Positions 24,395-33,141 of a DNA stretch of 40,538 nt are shown in pieces. This DNA is from CAZMLC01 sp964567125. GTDB taxonomy: Bacteria; Verrucomicrobiota; Kiritimatiellia; RFP12; UBA1067. Positions within the stretch are counted from its first letter, which is position 1. The number at the start of each line of letters is the position of its first letter. Position numbers and translations under genes: made by a program. The stretch lies in contig CAZMLC010000015.1 in the NCBI GenBank assembly GCA_964567125.1, positions 1-40,538 of the forward strand, read 5' to 3'. The notes under the pieces are model-generated. The model was not told the origin of the DNA. It did no database searches and worked only from the letters and a program-made list of their open reading frames with translations.

Positions 24395-27221
24395 TTACCG
24401 GACGAGCAGCACCGTGCCAAACTCATCGAATCGGACCGTCAGGATGCCCTTGCCCGCAAAGCGGGTATTGTCTTTATAGGTCGCTGTGCTTTCCGTCGAA
24501 CCATACGTGCCGGCATCTTTCATCTTATCGCCGTAGTAGAGCCAACCCACGCGTTCATCTACGCCTTCAGCGAGATGGATCTTCGCGGTGCTGACGCCGA
24601 CGGCAGGCATGCGGACCGTTGCTGAATCGGCAATCACCACGGCGTTGGAGAGGACCAGCGTACCGGTACCGCCCACCACGATGTTGGTGCTGTTCGGTCC
24701 GAACGTTCCCTGATCGGCGACATTCAGCGTGCCGTTGCTGATAATGAAACTGCCGGATGTGGAAATGAACGCATTGGTCAGCGTCAACGTGCCGGTTCCC
24801 AGCTTCACGATGCTCACCGCGCCGGTGATCATACCGTTAAAGAGCGTGTCCGAATTCTGGTTCACCGTGAATGTTGCGGGCGCCACGCTGTAAAGGATGC
24901 GCGATTCTGAATTATCCCGGCCTGTCCGCCACGCGCCGACCATCTGATCGTTGCCGTTTAAATTCAAAATTGAAACCCCGTGACTGCCATCGCCCTGCGT
25001 GATGGAAAGCGCGGGCGACCATGCATTCGGCACATCCGTGCGCAGCAAAGGTCCGCACGCGGTAAAGGTCGGGAAGGTGCTGCCCGGCACAGCGAAGACG
25101 ATGCCGCCATCTGAGGTGTGGCTGGTGAGATTTCCCGCTGTGATCGGTTTTTCCGAAAATCGAATCGCGGTTCTACCCACTGCGGCGCAAATCAGCGAAC
25201 TGCCATCCACGCCGCCTTTGATTTCAAAGCCAGCGCCTGTTTCACAGCGCAAACGCGCATTGTTCGCGGTGATCTTGCCTGTCCACGTGTTAGTTCCGGA
25301 AGCGCTGCGAATCGTTCCGGCCCAGCTCACGGATTCGTCGCCGGTCATCACCACGGTTTCGTTGATTGTCACGCCGCTGCCCGCACCGCCGTCGATGCGG
25401 ATATAGCCGCCGTTTTCAATCACTGTTTTGCCGGCTGCGCTGCCAAGCGCGGCATTGTGTTTCACCACGACGCAGGTATTCGTCTTGATCGTTATTTTTC
25501 CGCTCAAGGTGTTGTTTCCCGCCAACTGTATAAACCCGTTGCCGCTCAGCGTCACGTCGCGCGGCTGCCCATCATCCGCAAGCGCGCCGGTTACATTCAG
25601 GGTCGTGATGCCAGTCCCATTGTTCGTTACGGCCCACGTCTGAGCTTCGCGCAAGACCAGCGGAGTGGCAATCGTATAGGTCCGCGATGTTGTACTGGGC
25701 ACCTTGGCAAGCAGGCCAAAAAATGTATTGGTAATGATTCCCGCACCGGCATCCAACGTGAAATTGGAGTCAGCGGAAAAGACCATCCGGTTAAAGGTAA
25801 ACGGTGCGTCGACGGTCGCAGTCGCGCCGCTATCCGCAAAGATCGCGGTGCTGAAGCCCTCAGCATCGGGCAAGGCGTCGCCGAGCCAGTTGGCCGCCGT
25901 ACTCATGGCGTTGTCAACACCGCCACCATCCCAGCGCGCATCGGTTGATCCGGCAGGCCCTGCTGTCACGTCGAGCACGCCGTCGCCTGTAAAATAGGTA
26001 TCATTGATGTGCGCAGCGCCGCTTGTGCTCGAACCCCACGTGCCGCTGACCTGCGGCACACCGTCCAGATAGAGCTGCTTGACCGTCTCCGACACACCCA
26101 ACGCCAACTTGATCTTCGCCCCTGCGGCCACCAGCACGACAGCGGTATCAGCGAGCGTAGCTCCGTTACGCAGTTCCAAAGTGCCGCCGTTGATGCGCAG
26201 GCGCGTCGACGCGCTGAACCCGCTACCTTCCGCAACCGTAAACGTACCCGCATTCACGGTTATCTCGCCTGTTGTCGTAGAAATCACATTTGAGAAGNNN
26301 NNNNNNNNNNNNNNNNNNNNNNNNNNNNNNNNNNNNNNNNNNNNNNNNNNNNNNNNNNNNNNNNNNNNNNNNNNNNNNNNNNNNNNNNNNNNNNNNNACG
26401 ATAATCGTCGATCCCCCTTGCGGATTGAATCCCAGATTCGACCCGCCCGTATGGAGGATACCGCCGGAAAGCACCAGCACCTTGCCGGTCCCCGACTCCG
26501 TGCGGATGCGCAGCGTGCCCTCCTTGGTGATCAGGCTGCGGATCGTATTGGAACCTGAATCGCTGATCAGGCTTGCGGTATACTGCACGGGTACGGGTTT
26601 ACTCCCATTGAAATAGAGCGGCTCATTGATCTCAATTCCCCCTGACAGACGCAGTGTGGCATCCGAGGTACTGAAGACGCGCGTACCCGCATTGGTACTG
26701 CCCAACGCAGAAGCGTGTGTAATGAGCAGCGTACTGTTGCTGACCGTCGTAAAGCCTTCATAGGTGTTGTTGCCCGAGAGCGTCAGCGTGTTCGTGACAC
26801 ACGTGTTCAGTCCGCCAGGACCGCTCAACACGCCATTCACCGCAACCGTCGCATTGCTGCCGAAGATCGTCCTGATGCCGTTCAGAATCAGGGGCATATT
26901 GATTGTCTTGGCTGTGGAGGAAAGGTTGGAGATAGCGCCCTCCAGCGTAATCGGATTGCCGTTGAGCACGAAAGCACCTGCATCCGTTGCAAAAACCAAG
27001 TTGGAAAAGGAGGTGCCCGCCGCAACGTCATTGGTGCTGGTCAGCTTGACAGAACCTCCGAAGAAGAGCGCATCGCCCGCGAGCGGTGCGCTCCCGCCCC
27101 AGTTCGCCGCGCTCGTCCAATTGGCGTCGCTGCTTCCCCCGGTCCACACCTTATCTGCCGCAGCAGCGGCCATTGCCGCAAACATGCAAACCACACCGAC
27201 CATTATTCTGTTATTCATCAT
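24395..27221 (-). CDS. Autotransporter-associated beta-strand repeat protein B (contains assembly gap)
   Basis: Secreted, about 910 visible residues plus gap. The signal peptide is MMNNRIMVGVVCMFAAMAAA with cleavage before DKVWTGG. It is built of two similar units. Each opens with a cap (WTGGSSDANWTSAANWGG; later ARWDGGGVDNAMSTAANW), continues with ATBS strands (GTGTLTLTNAF, NTYEGFTTVSNSTLLI), and closes with a GTWGSS/GTYGST module. No autotransporter beta-barrel follows; the chain ends FDEFGTVLLVR. The reading frame changes across the 100-N gap only because the placeholder is not the true length. Start: AGGGAG lies 3 nt before ATG 27221 and 6 nt before ATG 27218; either may be used. It is 23 nt downstream of paralogue C and probably co-transcribed with it. 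Confidence 0.85.
26298..26397. other. Assembly gap (100 N) inside ATBS protein B
   Basis: Exactly 100 N, with a change of frame across it. Repetitive ATBS sequence shared with the adjacent paralogue probably broke the assembly. Confidence 0.97.
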
Positions 27222-27244
27222 GAACTCCCTTCATCCGCATCCGA

Positions 27245-30200
27245 TTACCGGAACAAAAGCAATGTCCCCAATGGCAGAAGAACCACTTCGCCCGTCGTCA
27301 ATTGCGCGGCTTTTTCGCCAATCGGTGACGTGATCCGATCCAGCTGGGCTTGGCTCAAGCTTGCCGAGTTTCCTACGAAGAAACGCGTCACGCCCGATTT
27401 CCAACCGCGTAAAACCAGCGTGCCGGTCCATACCTCCGCAGCACTGTCCGCACACGTCAGTGAACCATTATCAAAAACAATCTCAGACGCACTATCGACG
27501 CGCAAGGACCCCACGGTCTCCGTTGCGCCATTCATCTTCAGCGAACCGCCGGCCAAGCGCAAGGGGCTGACATCGGCCATGCGCTCCGAGGCGCCCAGTT
27601 TCAAGGTGCCGGCAGTCACTGTGGTGGCACCCGTATAGCTATTCTGAGCCATCAGCACAACGGTGCCGCTACCGGATGCTGTCACACCGCCAGACCCGCT
27701 GATCACGCCTGTAACGAACAGGCTGTTCGTGCCCGTTGTCATGGAAAACAGTGCAAGGGTATTGCTCACAACCATGGATCCGCTGAGTGTCAGGTTGATA
27801 TTTGAATAACTGCCGATCGTGGCAACGCCGCTCAGGCGGTCGACGACAATCGCCCGGTTACAGGCCAACGCGGACATGGCAGCTCCTTCAAAAATCAGCG
27901 CAGGGTTATCCGTTGACTGCGACAACGCATCGCCGAACTGGATGACGTTGGTCGATTGCCCCAAAGGTCCGACCACATTGCTCGACACGCTGCCGCCAAT
28001 CACTAACCGTCCGTTCCGCACCACAGTCCGTCCGCGATAATACCCAGAATTACTGCCGAACTTCAACGTTCCAGCTCCGGTTTTAACCACATCGCTGATC
28101 GCGGTTGCACCGGGGAAGACCTTAAGCTGCGAAGCAATCAGCAGATCGATCTCATCCGCACCATCATTGATATCAAAGGTATGGACATTCGCAGGATAAA
28201 CATCCGGTCCGCAGAGGGTCAGTACGCCGGCTGTCAGCCGCGCGCAGGTCTGCGTCCCGATATATTGAACAAGACGATCATTGTAACGCTCCAGCGGCGT
28301 ATCGTAATTCAGTTCCACGCCATCGCCGAGCACCAAGGATGGCCCATTGATTGCCGGACAGTTGAGGTTTTGCTGAACCGTATTGTTCCCGGAACTGTCG
28401 AGAAGCATCTTCCCTTCCAGCAGGTGGATCGCACGCACCGCGTATGCACCATGCCCGCCCGCAGGATAGGATTTACCCAACGCCAGCGTACCGGGTCCTG
28501 TCTTCCTGATCACGGTATTTCCTGAGTCAAAAATGGCATTCGAAATCGACCCCAGGGTCAGCACGGTATTGGATTGCGCGACCTCAAAAGCGTATACATT
28601 GGTCGTTGCCGCATATTTGAAGCCTCGGTCCGTACGTGCCGTCGGGCCTGTATAGCGCAAGGCACCGCCAGCAAAAACAAGGTTGTCCCTGCTCTTGGAG
28701 GATTGTCCGAGCGCGCTCGCAACGCCGCCATCTGCCAGGCTGTTCACACTGAGCACGCCCCGGGAAATCCGCGTGACACCTGTATAGCTGTTCAGTCCCG
28801 AAAGCGCCAGCGTTCCTTCGCCCAGTTTATCCAGGTTCAGCCCATGGCCACCGGTAGGATTGCCGAGTACGTCGCTGATTGTCGCCTCGGAAACGTCGGT
28901 CCGCAAAGCGAGCCAGGCGCCCGGTTTCAACCCCGTGGTGGAGGTTCCCTGTGACGCGATCGCCGCGACATCCTCTGACGTAAACTCACCGGCCCCGCCG
29001 ACATTCAGCGCCAGCGTCGCGCCGCTGCTCACCGCGAATTTGCTCGCCGTCAAGGCCGTGCCACCGTACAGCGCTTGTTTCTGCGCGACTTGTAAGGTGC
29101 CCGCGGAGACCGTCGTGACGCCCTGATAATCATTCGCACCAGCCAGCAGGAGCGTTCCTGCGCTGGTCTTGGTCAGACCGCCAACACCTGTCACCGCATT
29201 CGAAATGACCATATCCGCGCCCGTTGCTGTTTCAAAGAGACCATTCCCGCTTCCGAGCGTGATGCCGCGCGTCGCATCGTCCAAGACGCACGGTCCGGTG
29301 GCCAGCAGCGTCGCACCGTTGCTGATAACCAACTGATCAGCAACAAAACTTTGCGGCGCAAGCCCCAACGTCTTCTCGGAAAGGATGCGCAGCTTGCCGC
29401 CTCCGATCACGGTCTGGCCTGTCTGCTGACAGTTCGTGCCGGAAATGGTCAGCTGTCCGATACCGCGCTTGACGAGACGCAAAGCACCATCGAAATTGCT
29501 GTTGTATTCCTGCGTACTGTCTTGATTCACGGTAAACGTGGCAGGTCCCGTACTGCTGGTGATGATGCGCACGCCATCGTTGGTAATCGCGCCGGCCAGC
29601 GTGCCCACGGTCTGGTCGTTGCCTTGCAGATCAATCAGGCAGGAGCGCGCATACGAGACGCCGACTTCAAGTCGAAGCGTCGGCGACCAGATGTTGGGTT
29701 GTTCCAGCAGCAATGTGCCGCCCGCCACTTCCAACGTTCCCAGCTGGATTCCCGCCACGCCAAAAACCGTGGTCTGGGTGCCATGCACATGCGCCTTGAG
29801 CGAAGCCGCCCAAATCGGTTTTTCATCGATCCTGAGCACTGACCCTGCATCGCCTCCGGAATCCAAGATGACGGTCGAGGCGATGCTGGTAATACCTCCG
29901 CAGATCACCTGCATCGCGCCGCAATCGTTTTTAACGCGGGCCTGACTGCCCGTAATGGTGATTAAGCCGCGATAGGTATTCGCCCCGCTGTAGAAACGGA
30001 GCGAACCGGGATTGTAGTTCACCAACGAAACCGGTTCATCTACCGTGATGCCGTTGCCGACCCCCAAGACCGCCCCTGATTCAACGACAGTTCCCTGATT
30101 GGTCGCCCCCAGGGCTGCACCGCCCGTGATGTTGAGCCGGCCTTCAGCCACGGATGTCGCGCCCGCATAGCTGTTACTGGCCGCAAACGTCGCTGCTTTT

Positions 30201-30625
30201 GTTCCCCGCTTAGTGATGCCGCCTTCCCCGCTGATAGCGTTTGAAAACATCAGGTCCCCGGCTGACGTGTTGATGGTGCGCATCACATCCACCGCCAACG
30301 GCAACGCGAACGTCGCCGCGTTGGCCGAGAGGTTCACGATATCCCCGCCAAGCGTCAGTCCATTTCCCGAAAAGACAAACGCCCCGGCCGAGCTATTCAG
30401 CGTGATCCCGGAAAAAAGCATCCCGGCTGCAAAATCATTGGTATTCGCCAGTTGCAGAGTGCCGCCAAACAGCAGGGTATCGCCGGCAACCGGCGCAGTT
30501 CCGCCCCAGTTGTCCGCGCTCGTCCAGTTGGCATCGCTGCCGCCGCCCGTCCACGTACTCTGCGCGAAAGCAGCCACGGTGACGCTCACACCCATCATCA
30601 AAACGATTCTGTGACACACGTGCAT
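27245..30625 (-). CDS. Autotransporter-associated beta-strand repeat protein C
   Basis: A 1,126-residue secreted protein. The signal MHVCHRIVLMMGVSVTVAAF is followed by the cap QSTWTGGGSDANWTSADNW, nearly identical to that of protein B. A long beta-helix of ATBS strands follows (GAGTLKFGSNSGYYRGRTVV, GSGTVVLMAQNSYTGATTV, VSAGTLQVAQ). There is no beta-barrel and no transmembrane anchor; the C-terminus reads EVVLLPLGTLLLFR. ATG 30625 has GAGGTG about 5 nt upstream and is preferred to an in-frame GTG at 30649. It is the first gene of a two-gene unit with B. Such proteins are surface or secreted structures of unknown role, probably contacting carbohydrates or other cells. The promoter on the minus strand (30626-30745) could not be identified. 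Confidence 0.88.
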   Translation of the reverse strand: MHVCHRIVLMMGVSVTVAAFAQSTWTGGGSDANWTSADNWGGTAPVAGDTLLFGGTLQLANTNDFAAGMLFSGITLNSSAGAFVFSGNGLTLGGDIVNLSANAATFALPLAVDVMRTINTSAGDLMFSNAISGEGGITKRGTKAATFAASNSYAGATSVAEGRLNITGGAALGATNQGTVVESGAVLGVGNGITVDEPVSLVNYNPGSLRFYSGANTYRGLITITGSQARVKNDCGAMQVICGGITSIASTVILDSGGDAGSVLRIDEKPIWAASLKAHVHGTQTTVFGVAGIQLGTLEVAGGTLLLEQPNIWSPTLRLEVGVSYARSCLIDLQGNDQTVGTLAGAITNDGVRIITSSTGPATFTVNQDSTQEYNSNFDGALRLVKRGIGQLTISGTNCQQTGQTVIGGGKLRILSEKTLGLAPQSFVADQLVISNGATLLATGPCVLDDATRGITLGSGNGLFETATGADMVISNAVTGVGGLTKTSAGTLLLAGANDYQGVTTVSAGTLQVAQKQALYGGTALTASKFAVSSGATLALNVGGAGEFTSEDVAAIASQGTSTTGLKPGAWLALRTDVSEATISDVLGNPTGGHGLNLDKLGEGTLALSGLNSYTGVTRISRGVLSVNSLADGGVASALGQSSKSRDNLVFAGGALRYTGPTARTDRGFKYAATTNVYAFEVAQSNTVLTLGSISNAIFDSGNTVIRKTGPGTLALGKSYPAGGHGAYAVRAIHLLEGKMLLDSSGNNTVQQNLNCPAINGPSLVLGDGVELNYDTPLERYNDRLVQYIGTQTCARLTAGVLTLCGPDVYPANVHTFDINDGADEIDLLIASQLKVFPGATAISDVVKTGAGTLKFGSNSGYYRGRTVVRNGRLVIGGSVSSNVVGPLGQSTNVIQFGDALSQSTDNPALIFEGAAMSALACNRAIVVDRLSGVATIGSYSNINLTLSGSMVVSNTLALFSMTTGTNSLFVTGVISGSGGVTASGSGTVVLMAQNSYTGATTVTAGTLKLGASERMADVSPLRLAGGSLKMNGATETVGSLRVDSASEIVFDNGSLTCADSAAEVWTGTLVLRGWKSGVTRFFVGNSASLSQAQLDRITSPIGEKAAQLTTGEVVLLPLGTLLLFR

Positions 30626-30889
30626 AAAACACCTCGTTTGATTTTCCACATCCCCGACACATCCAAAACAGGAGGCGAAAAAGTTCCTTTATTGGCGTCT
30701 TCACGACTCTAACATACACATTAATTCTCGCACATATCGCGCCGATTGTCGATCGTGATTTCCAGCGAAATATGCACGCATAACACGGCAAAATCGCACG
30801 GCAAACCCAAACCATTTGCCACGGACAAATCGCCGCTTTGGAATAAAACGGTGTTCACAAAAGTCCCATTTATGCTAAACTCCTCAGGT

Positions 30890-31711
30890 ATGAAACATTG
30901 GACTGTTGAACAGATCCGGTCGACCAAGGGAAAAGAGAAACTTCCCTGCGTCACCGTTACGGATTGCGTGACTGCGCGTCTGGCTGACCAAGCGGGTTTT
31001 CCTCTGTTGCTGGTGGGCGACTCCTTGGGCATGACTACACTCGGTTTCTCAACAACCCTTCCCGTCACACTGGAGATGATGCTGCATCATACCGCGGCGG
31101 CGGCACGCGGTGTCCAGAATGCGCTGCTCATCGGGGATATGCCGTTCAATTCCTATCAAGCCTCTCCGGACGCTGCGCTTTGCAATGCTGCGCGTTTCCT
31201 GCAGGAGGCCAACGCCGATGGCGTGAAGCTCGAAGGCGGCGCCTTCCGCGCACCGCTCGTCCAGCGGATGACGCAAAACGGCATCCCAGTCCTCGGCCAT
31301 ATCGGTCTGACGCCGCAATCCATCAACCAGCTCGGCGGCTACAAGGTGCAGGGAAAAACAGCCGCAGCCTTTGCGCAGCTCCTTGCTGACGCGCGCGCAC
31401 TGGAACAAGCCGGCGCCTTTGCCATCGTGATCGAATGCGTACCGCCCGATCTCGCCCAGGAGATGACCCGCGCCCTGACCATCCCGGTCATCGGTATCGG
31501 TGCAGGCCCTGCCTGCGATGGCCAAGTCCTCGTCTTTCACGATCTGATTGGCTTCTCCGGCACACCGCCCGCCAAGTTCGTCAAGACCTATGCCAACACG
31601 GCGGAGATCGTCCAGAACGCCCTACGCGCCTATCATGACGATGTGACGAAGGGCACCTACCCTGCGCCTGAACACACCTATAAACCGGCCAACGTGGACC
31701 TCAAGTCATAA
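30890..31711 (+). CDS. panB: 3-methyl-2-oxobutanoate hydroxymethyltransferase
   Basis: The first committed step of pantothenate (hence CoA) synthesis: 2-oxoisovalerate plus methylenetetrahydrofolate to ketopantoate, in the cytoplasm. At 273 residues the length is normal. Family motifs are VGDSLGMTTLGFSTTLPVT, with the Mg2+ Asp, then GDMPFNSY, VKLEGG, GHIGLTPQS, IVIECVP and IGIGAGPACDGQVLVFHDLIG-type closing sequence. ATG 30890 is chosen as matching the family N-terminus; an in-frame ATG at 30872 is possible, and neither has a clear ribosome binding site. A TATGCT at 30871 has no matching -35. The KS-like gene starts 11 nt after its stop, so panB heads that operon. The upstream region 30626-30889 holds no gene. 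Confidence 0.95.
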   Translation: MKHWTVEQIRSTKGKEKLPCVTVTDCVTARLADQAGFPLLLVGDSLGMTTLGFSTTLPVTLEMMLHHTAAAARGVQNALLIGDMPFNSYQASPDAALCNAARFLQEANADGVKLEGGAFRAPLVQRMTQNGIPVLGHIGLTPQSINQLGGYKVQGKTAAAFAQLLADARALEQAGAFAIVIECVPPDLAQEMTRALTIPVIGIGAGPACDGQVLVFHDLIGFSGTPPAKFVKTYANTAEIVQNALRAYHDDVTKGTYPAPEHTYKPANVDLKS

Positions 31712-31722
31712 CTGGAAAGCCT

Positions 31723-33141
31723 ATGCCAACAAGCCGTCCATCGCGCGAAGATATTGTTGTCACAGGCGTTTCCTGTCGTTTCGCCGGCTCACCGGACCCG
31801 GCGACCTTCTGGCAGAATATTCTGCAGCGCAAAGCCCTCTTTACGCCGTTCCGGCTTCTGGAAACGCAAGGGGCCTTGCCGCGCAGAAACCTCTTTGACC
31901 GTACGCAGCCCGGCCATGCGGCTCAGCTGGCCGACCTCTACGCCTATGACCCGGCGGACTTGCACCTCTCGCGCTCGCTCAACACGGGCGAAAACCCGGA
32001 ACTGCTCTTCGCCATCCAGCTGATCATCGATGCGCTGCGCGACAGCAATCTGGCGGTCAACGCCCTGCCTACGAATCAGATCTCGCTGCGGCTCGGATAC
32101 CCGCCGCCCTTCAATGCAGCGGCGGTCAACTGGCTTCAGCACACGGTCTTTCTCGATCAGACCGTCGAACTCATCCGCACGATGTTCCCGCTGGCCACGA
32201 CCGAGCAGCTCACCGATATCCGCGATCAGTTAACTGCCTCGCTGCCCACGTTAACGCCCTATGCCTTTATGTCCTCCATGGGCGGCGCCATGGCCTCGTG
32301 GATCGCGCACCTGCTCGGCTTTGCAAGCCCTTCGCAAATCATCGAATGCGGCTCGCTCTCCACGCATTTCGCTTTTCAAAGTGCCATGGATGATCTGCGC
32401 ATGCGCCGCGCGGACATCGCCATTGCCGGCGCGATCCAGCCGCCCTTCACCTTGGCCATGGCCCAGGCGCTCAGCGGTATGCAAACCTTCTCAACGGGTT
32501 CGCGCATCCAACCCTTCAGCCGCACGTCCGACGGCACGCTACCCGGCGAAGGCGGCGCGATCTTCGTCTTGAAACGCCTCAAGGACGCGGAGCGCCAGAA
32601 TGATCGCATCTATGCGCTCATCCGCAGTTCGGAAATCGCCTCCGCGTCGCTCGATACCCCGCAAAAGATTCCCTCGCCCAAACGGCTGCGCACCGCAATC
32701 GATGCTGCGCTCGACACCGCGCAGCTTTCCCCGGATGCCATCACCTACATCGAAGCCCACGGTTGCGGCGTACCGTATACCGATCAGACCGAATCCGCAG
32801 TCCTGACTGACCTGTTCGGCTCCCGGCAAACCATGCGTCCCCTGGTCGGTGTCGGCGCGGTCAAGGGTAACATCGGACACGCCCTGTGGGGTTCTGGCGC
32901 AGCCTCGTTCCTCAAGACCATTCTCGCGCTCCATCATCGTGTGCTGCCGCCGAACTGCGAGATCGAGAAGCCCTGTCCCGCACTGGCTTCAGCCAAATCA
33001 GCGCTCTACCTGATCAATGAGGCCCGCCCCTGGACGCGCGGCAGCAAAAAGATGCTCCGTCGCGCCGGCATCACCTCGATCGACTTCACGGGAGCCTGCG
33101 CCGCGGCGACCCTCGAAGAGTACCCGGAGGTCTTCTCATGA
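31723..33141 (+). CDS. Ketosynthase-like protein with Cys-to-Ser active site
   Basis: A 472-residue beta-ketoacyl synthase homologue of the PUFA-synthase/type I PKS kind: EDIVVTGVSCRFAGSPDPAT at the N-terminus, the family insert LRLGYPPPFNAAAVNW, then ADIAIAGAI and DGTLPGEGGAIFVLKRL. The two histidines (H346 in YIEAHGCG, H386 in KGNIGHALWGSG) and Lys381 are present. The nucleophile position, Cys in the usual DAACASS, aligns with Ser211 in ECGSLSTHF. A Cys occurs two residues earlier, but the alignment of AMDDL and DIAIAGA fixes the register. Condensation activity is therefore doubtful; decarboxylase or structural roles are possible, as in KSQ or chain-length-factor proteins. Its stop overlaps the start of the next gene (ATGA). 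No acyl carrier protein is seen. Confidence 0.85.
   Translation: MPTSRPSREDIVVTGVSCRFAGSPDPATFWQNILQRKALFTPFRLLETQGALPRRNLFDRTQPGHAAQLADLYAYDPADLHLSRSLNTGENPELLFAIQLIIDALRDSNLAVNALPTNQISLRLGYPPPFNAAAVNWLQHTVFLDQTVELIRTMFPLATTEQLTDIRDQLTASLPTLTPYAFMSSMGGAMASWIAHLLGFASPSQIIECGSLSTHFAFQSAMDDLRMRRADIAIAGAIQPPFTLAMAQALSGMQTFSTGSRIQPFSRTSDGTLPGEGGAIFVLKRLKDAERQNDRIYALIRSSEIASASLDTPQKIPSPKRLRTAIDAALDTAQLSPDAITYIEAHGCGVPYTDQTESAVLTDLFGSRQTMRPLVGVGAVKGNIGHALWGSGAASFLKTILALHHRVLPPNCEIEKPCPALASAKSALYLINEARPWTRGSKKMLRRAGITSIDFTGACAAATLEEYPEVFS

Noticed and set aside
26223..26297. Frameshift or truncation in ATBS protein B
   Set aside because: Same reason: the frame changes only across the N run at 26298-26397.
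30871..30876. TATGCT as -10 of a panB promoter
   Set aside because: No plausible -35 at 15-19 bp upstream; the message would be almost leaderless.
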